36,267 nucleotides of DNA from an uncultured beta proteobacterium (GTDB taxonomy: Bacteria > Pseudomonadota > Gammaproteobacteria > Burkholderiales > Burkholderiaceae_C): positions 1-36,267 of the forward strand of contig CAILAY010000079.1 in NCBI GenBank assembly GCA_903832285.1. The letters run 5' to 3'. Positions 33,936-36,267 of this stretch are shown here, in pieces. The translations under genes and the position numbers were made by a program. Every line of letters begins with the position of its first letter. Within the stretch, counting starts at the first letter, position 1. Below the pieces are notes generated by a model. The model was not told where the DNA came from. It ran no database searches and saw only the letters and a list, made by a program, of their open reading frames with translations.

Positions 33936-34499
33936 CTACACAACGTCCACGACTTCGATCACGTAGATCAGCACCGCATTGGGCGCGATGCCGTGGGCGC
34001 CACGGGCACCGTACGCGAGTTGGGGCGGAATCACCACCTCCCACTTGGAGCCCGCCGGCATCAGTTTGACGGCCTCCTTCAGGCCCGGCACCAATCCGGC
34101 GACGCGAAGGGTTGTGGGGGTTTTGTCATCCGCCTTGTCGAACGTCGAACCATCGGCCAACTTGCCGGTATAGCGCACGCGCACCGAGCTGGCGTCCGTT
34201 GCCTTCTTGCCGGTACCGGCCTGCAGGATTTTGTACTGCACGCCGCTGCCCAAGGTGACGACGCCGGGCTTGGCCCGGTTGCCGGCGAGAAAATCGGCGC
34301 CGGCTTGCGAGTTGCCCTGAGCACGCTCCGCCTTGGCCAATTCAGCGCGCTCCCGGGGGCTCATCTTGCCACCGCGTTGCAACCGTTCCTTGTTGGCGGC
34401 GTTCACCTGCGCGTTGCTGTCAGTTGCCGAAGACTGCGCCACCGACTGAAATGCCAGCAGGCACAGGCCGAGCAGTGCGATTGATTTCACGGGATTCAT
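33936..34499 (-). CDS. Exported FKBP-type peptidyl-prolyl isomerase (MofB-like candidate)
   Basis: Protein of 187 residues with a signal peptide (MNPVKSIALLGLCLLAFQSV), a charged helical linker (KERLQRGGKMSPRERAELA) and a C-terminal FKBP domain. Pocket residues are visible in VRVRYTGKLADGSTFD and PQLAYGARG. The usual pocket-floor Trp is Leu (VPGLKEA), and the late Phe is Tyr (LIYVIEV), so activity may be reduced. The start at 34499 is supported by AGGA about eight bases upstream. An FKBP gene accompanies mofA in Leptothrix (mofB, from memory), which suggests a chaperone for the secreted oxidase. It follows the other FKBP gene by 40 bases. Confidence 0.88.
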   Translation of the reverse strand: MNPVKSIALLGLCLLAFQSVAQSSATDSNAQVNAANKERLQRGGKMSPRERAELAKAERAQGNSQAGADFLAGNRAKPGVVTLGSGVQYKILQAGTGKKATDASSVRVRYTGKLADGSTFDKADDKTPTTLRVAGLVPGLKEAVKLMPAGSKWEVVIPPQLAYGARGAHGIAPNAVLIYVIEVVDVV

Positions 34500-34539
34500 G
34501 ATCTGCTTCCTGAAGGCACGACGATGCGCTTGCGCACCA

Positions 34540-35229
34540 TCATTTGATTCCAAGCAACTCCAAATCAAACACCAGCACTTCATTCGGACCAATGTCGTTG
34601 CCCACGCCGCGCTCCCCGTAGCCGAGCACTGCCGGAATGACGATGTGCCACTTTGAGCCGACGGGCATCATGCTCAGTGCCTGCTTCCAGCCGGGTATGA
34701 GTGCCGATACCTTCAGGTTGGCGGGTTTGCCGGGTTCAGTCGCATCAAACTCCGTGCCGTTGATCAGCGCGCCGCGGTAGTTGACTTCCACCATGTCCGA
34801 CTCCATCGGCTTCTTGCCGGTGCCTTCCTTGATGATCTTGTACAGCACGCCGCTGGGTGAGGTCATGACACCCGGTTGCGTCTTGTACTCGGCCAGATAA
34901 GCATCGCCCTTCTTCTTGTTGTCGCCAATCGCCTGCTGGCGTTTGGCCGCCATCTTCTGGCGCAACTGCGTCTGGTAGTCGTTCATCACCTGGCGCATGT
35001 CCTTGTCCGAGACGCGCAACTTCTCACCGGCGAGGCTGCTTTTCAAACCTTCCAGCAACAGGCCCACGTCAACTTCGGTGCCTTCGCTCTTGAAGTTTGT
35101 GCCGATGCTCGCTCCAATGCTGTAGCTCAGCTTGTCCTTGTCCGACTTGAGGGCCGCTGCGTCAGCAGCAAAAACCTGACCGCCTGCAAACACAAGACCG
35201 CACAACAAGATTGCATTTCGCTTCCACAT
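34540..35229 (-). CDS. Exported FkpA-like peptidyl-prolyl isomerase
   Basis: Protein of 229 residues: signal peptide ending near QVFA, an N-terminal helical dimerisation domain (KLSYSIGASIGTNFKSEG, about 30-110) as in FkpA/Mip, then an FKBP domain with the complete pocket (VEVNYRGALINGTEFD, IPGW, LGYGERG, LVFDLELL). It should act as a periplasmic prolyl isomerase and chaperone. Three candidate starts (35238 TTG, 35235 ATG, 35229 ATG) lie together; the last is chosen because the strong GAGGAG is nine bases away. First gene of a two-gene FKBP unit downstream of the fibronectin-type gene's terminator. Confidence 0.92.
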   Translation of the reverse strand: MWKRNAILLCGLVFAGGQVFAADAAALKSDKDKLSYSIGASIGTNFKSEGTEVDVGLLLEGLKSSLAGEKLRVSDKDMRQVMNDYQTQLRQKMAAKRQQAIGDNKKKGDAYLAEYKTQPGVMTSPSGVLYKIIKEGTGKKPMESDMVEVNYRGALINGTEFDATEPGKPANLKVSALIPGWKQALSMMPVGSKWHIVIPAVLGYGERGVGNDIGPNEVLVFDLELLGIK

Positions 35230-35288
35230 ATCCATCAACTCCTCAGAAAATTACAGGTTACCCAAAAAAGATCCAGGTAGCTCAAACC

Positions 35289-35328
35289 AAAAAAATCGCC
35301 GACGTCAGATGTTATCTGACATCGGCGA
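35289..35328 (-). terminator. Rho-independent terminator after the FnIII protein gene
   Basis: A stem of 14 bp with one mismatch (35297-35310 with 35314-35327; extended by an outer T-A pair) and a GTT loop. In the minus-strand direction it is followed by seven Ts (35289-35295 are As on the plus strand). It lies just after the stop codon at 35345-35347. Confidence 0.9.
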
Positions 35329-35344
35329 CTTGTTGCTACGTCAC

Positions 35345-36267
35345 TTACGGGGCGACAACTCGGGCGGTCGCAGCGGAGTAGGCCGAAGGACCACCGGCAC
35401 CGTTAGCCAGGATGTGGTAGCTGTAACCCGTTCCGGTAACCAGCGCCGTCGCCCCCGTGTAGGTCGCGTCGATGATGCTGTAGCCCGTGCCGTTCTTGGT
35501 GATGGCCGGCGTCGGGATCGTCACCCAGGCACCATTCGCACCACCCGCAGTCACCGTGCGACGTTGCACCGTGAATGGCGTGGCGGTCAGGTTGACCGAG
35601 ATGTTGGTCCAACTGACCGTGATCCCGGACTTGGCCGCCGCACCTGCCGCCGAGGTGACAGCGGTGTTGGCCGCTGCCGGGGTGTTCACCGTCAGTGCCG
35701 CCGTGGCTGGGCCGGTTCCGACCAGGTCACGTGCTGCAACCGTGTAGGTATAGGTGTTACCCGCTACCAGGTTGACTGCGCGAGTCTGGGTGGTACCGGC
35801 GGCGGCGCCGACATTGATCACCGCTTGCACCGCACCGTTCAGCGTGGGTGTAATCACGTAGCCTGTCGCGCCCGTCACCGAGTTCCAGGTCAGGTTGGAG
35901 GTGTAGTTGCCACCACCCGCATTAGCCGGGGCCGATGCGACCAGACCTGTCGGCGCTGTGGTTGGTGCCGTCACCTGAACCACTTGTGGCGGAGTCGAGA
36001 GCGGTCCGACGGTCGAACCAAACACCGTCGGGTTCGCCACGCGAATCGCCGTCGCTACCGCAGCAACCTGGTAGGAAATACCGGCCTGCAGAGCCGCCAG
36101 AGTCGGACGGTAGTTGTAGGTCAGCACGTTGGTCCGAGCCAGCTGCGCGCCATTGGCGTAGATGATGTAGGCGATCGTGGTGCCAGTCGGCGGTGTCACT
36201 GCCGTCCAGCTCAAGCCCACCCGACCAGTGGCCGACAAGGTCGGCACCGCCAGTGTCGGCACAGCCG
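35345..36267 (-). CDS. C-terminal part of a large FnIII-repeat protein (runs off the window)
   Basis: The frame is open to the right edge, so about 307 C-terminal residues are seen and the start is outside. The visible part is made of three fibronectin-III-like domains, recognisable from recurring VGLSWTAV, LTWNSVTGATGY and ITVSWTNI strands and Tyr-Thr-Tyr-Thr-Val-type closing strands. Composition is rich in Ala, Thr, Gly and Val, with almost no charged residues and no cysteines seen. The style is very close to the C-terminal repeats of the two MofA-like proteins, so it may be a third giant MofA-family protein or a separate surface adhesin. The last residues are VVAP followed by stop and a strong terminator. 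Confidence 0.8.
   Translation of the reverse strand, partial: AVPTLAVPTLSATGRVGLSWTAVTPPTGTTIAYIIYANGAQLARTNVLTYNYRPTLAALQAGISYQVAAVATAIRVANPTVFGSTVGPLSTPPQVVQVTAPTTAPTGLVASAPANAGGGNYTSNLTWNSVTGATGYVITPTLNGAVQAVINVGAAAGTTQTRAVNLVAGNTYTYTVAARDLVGTGPATAALTVNTPAAANTAVTSAAGAAAKSGITVSWTNISVNLTATPFTVQRRTVTAGGANGAWVTIPTPAITKNGTGYSIIDATYTGATALVTGTGYSYHILANGAGGPSAYSAATARVVAP

Noticed and set aside
1..36267. CRISPR arrays, tRNA or rRNA genes, insertion sequences, integrases
   Set aside because: None was found by reading; the only tandem direct repeat noted is the two-copy 12-bp unit at 4501-4524.

Overview
The window looks like a chromosomal segment of a GC-rich betaproteobacterium, most likely Burkholderiales (Leptothrix/Rubrivivax/Comamonadaceae-like). 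The support is a glucokinase fused to a HexR/RpiR regulator, the folP-glmM pair, and a locus resembling the mofABC manganese-oxidation genes described from Leptothrix. Family names come from reading the translations; no database search was run.

Positions 352-4443 (+) hold sugar metabolism: a stand-alone glucokinase, a glucokinase-HexR fusion and an iron-type alcohol dehydrogenase. Positions 4501-5146 (+) hold a MazEF toxin-antitoxin pair with a recognisable promoter. Positions 5189-7886 (-) hold folP-glmM-GNAT acetyltransferase. A membrane-anchored hemerythrin lies at 8154-8867 (+).

From 8875 to the right edge every gene is on the minus strand and appears to belong to one functional block. 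Read in the direction of transcription (right to left) it runs as follows. First comes the end of a large fibronectin-III protein with its terminator, then two exported FKBP prolyl isomerases and another terminator. Next are a giant MofA-type multicopper oxidase with a complete set of copper ligands and a second giant paralogue that has lost nine of eleven copper-ligand residues. A cytochrome c fused to a periplasmic-binding-protein-like domain, a small exported protein and a SCO-type copper chaperone follow. The block ends with a tightly coupled run of genes for a type II secretion/type IV pilus-like machine (GspG, GspF, GspE, PilM/N/O/P-like proteins, secretin, three more pseudopilins). A canonical soluble histidine kinase opens that run; a NarL-type response regulator and a degenerate membrane histidine kinase close it.

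My working model is that the secretion machine exports the giant oxidase and its partners, SCO supplies copper, the FKBPs help folding, and the cytochrome takes electrons or senses redox state. The two-component proteins would tune expression. A shared GGTAGGGT-type motif lies in the intergenic regions before the oxidase, before the small exported protein/SCO genes, and before the hemerythrin, so these units may form one regulon. Two intact/degenerate paralogue pairs (oxidases and kinases) are the most unusual aspect. I saw no rRNA, tRNA, CRISPR array, insertion sequence or phage gene.
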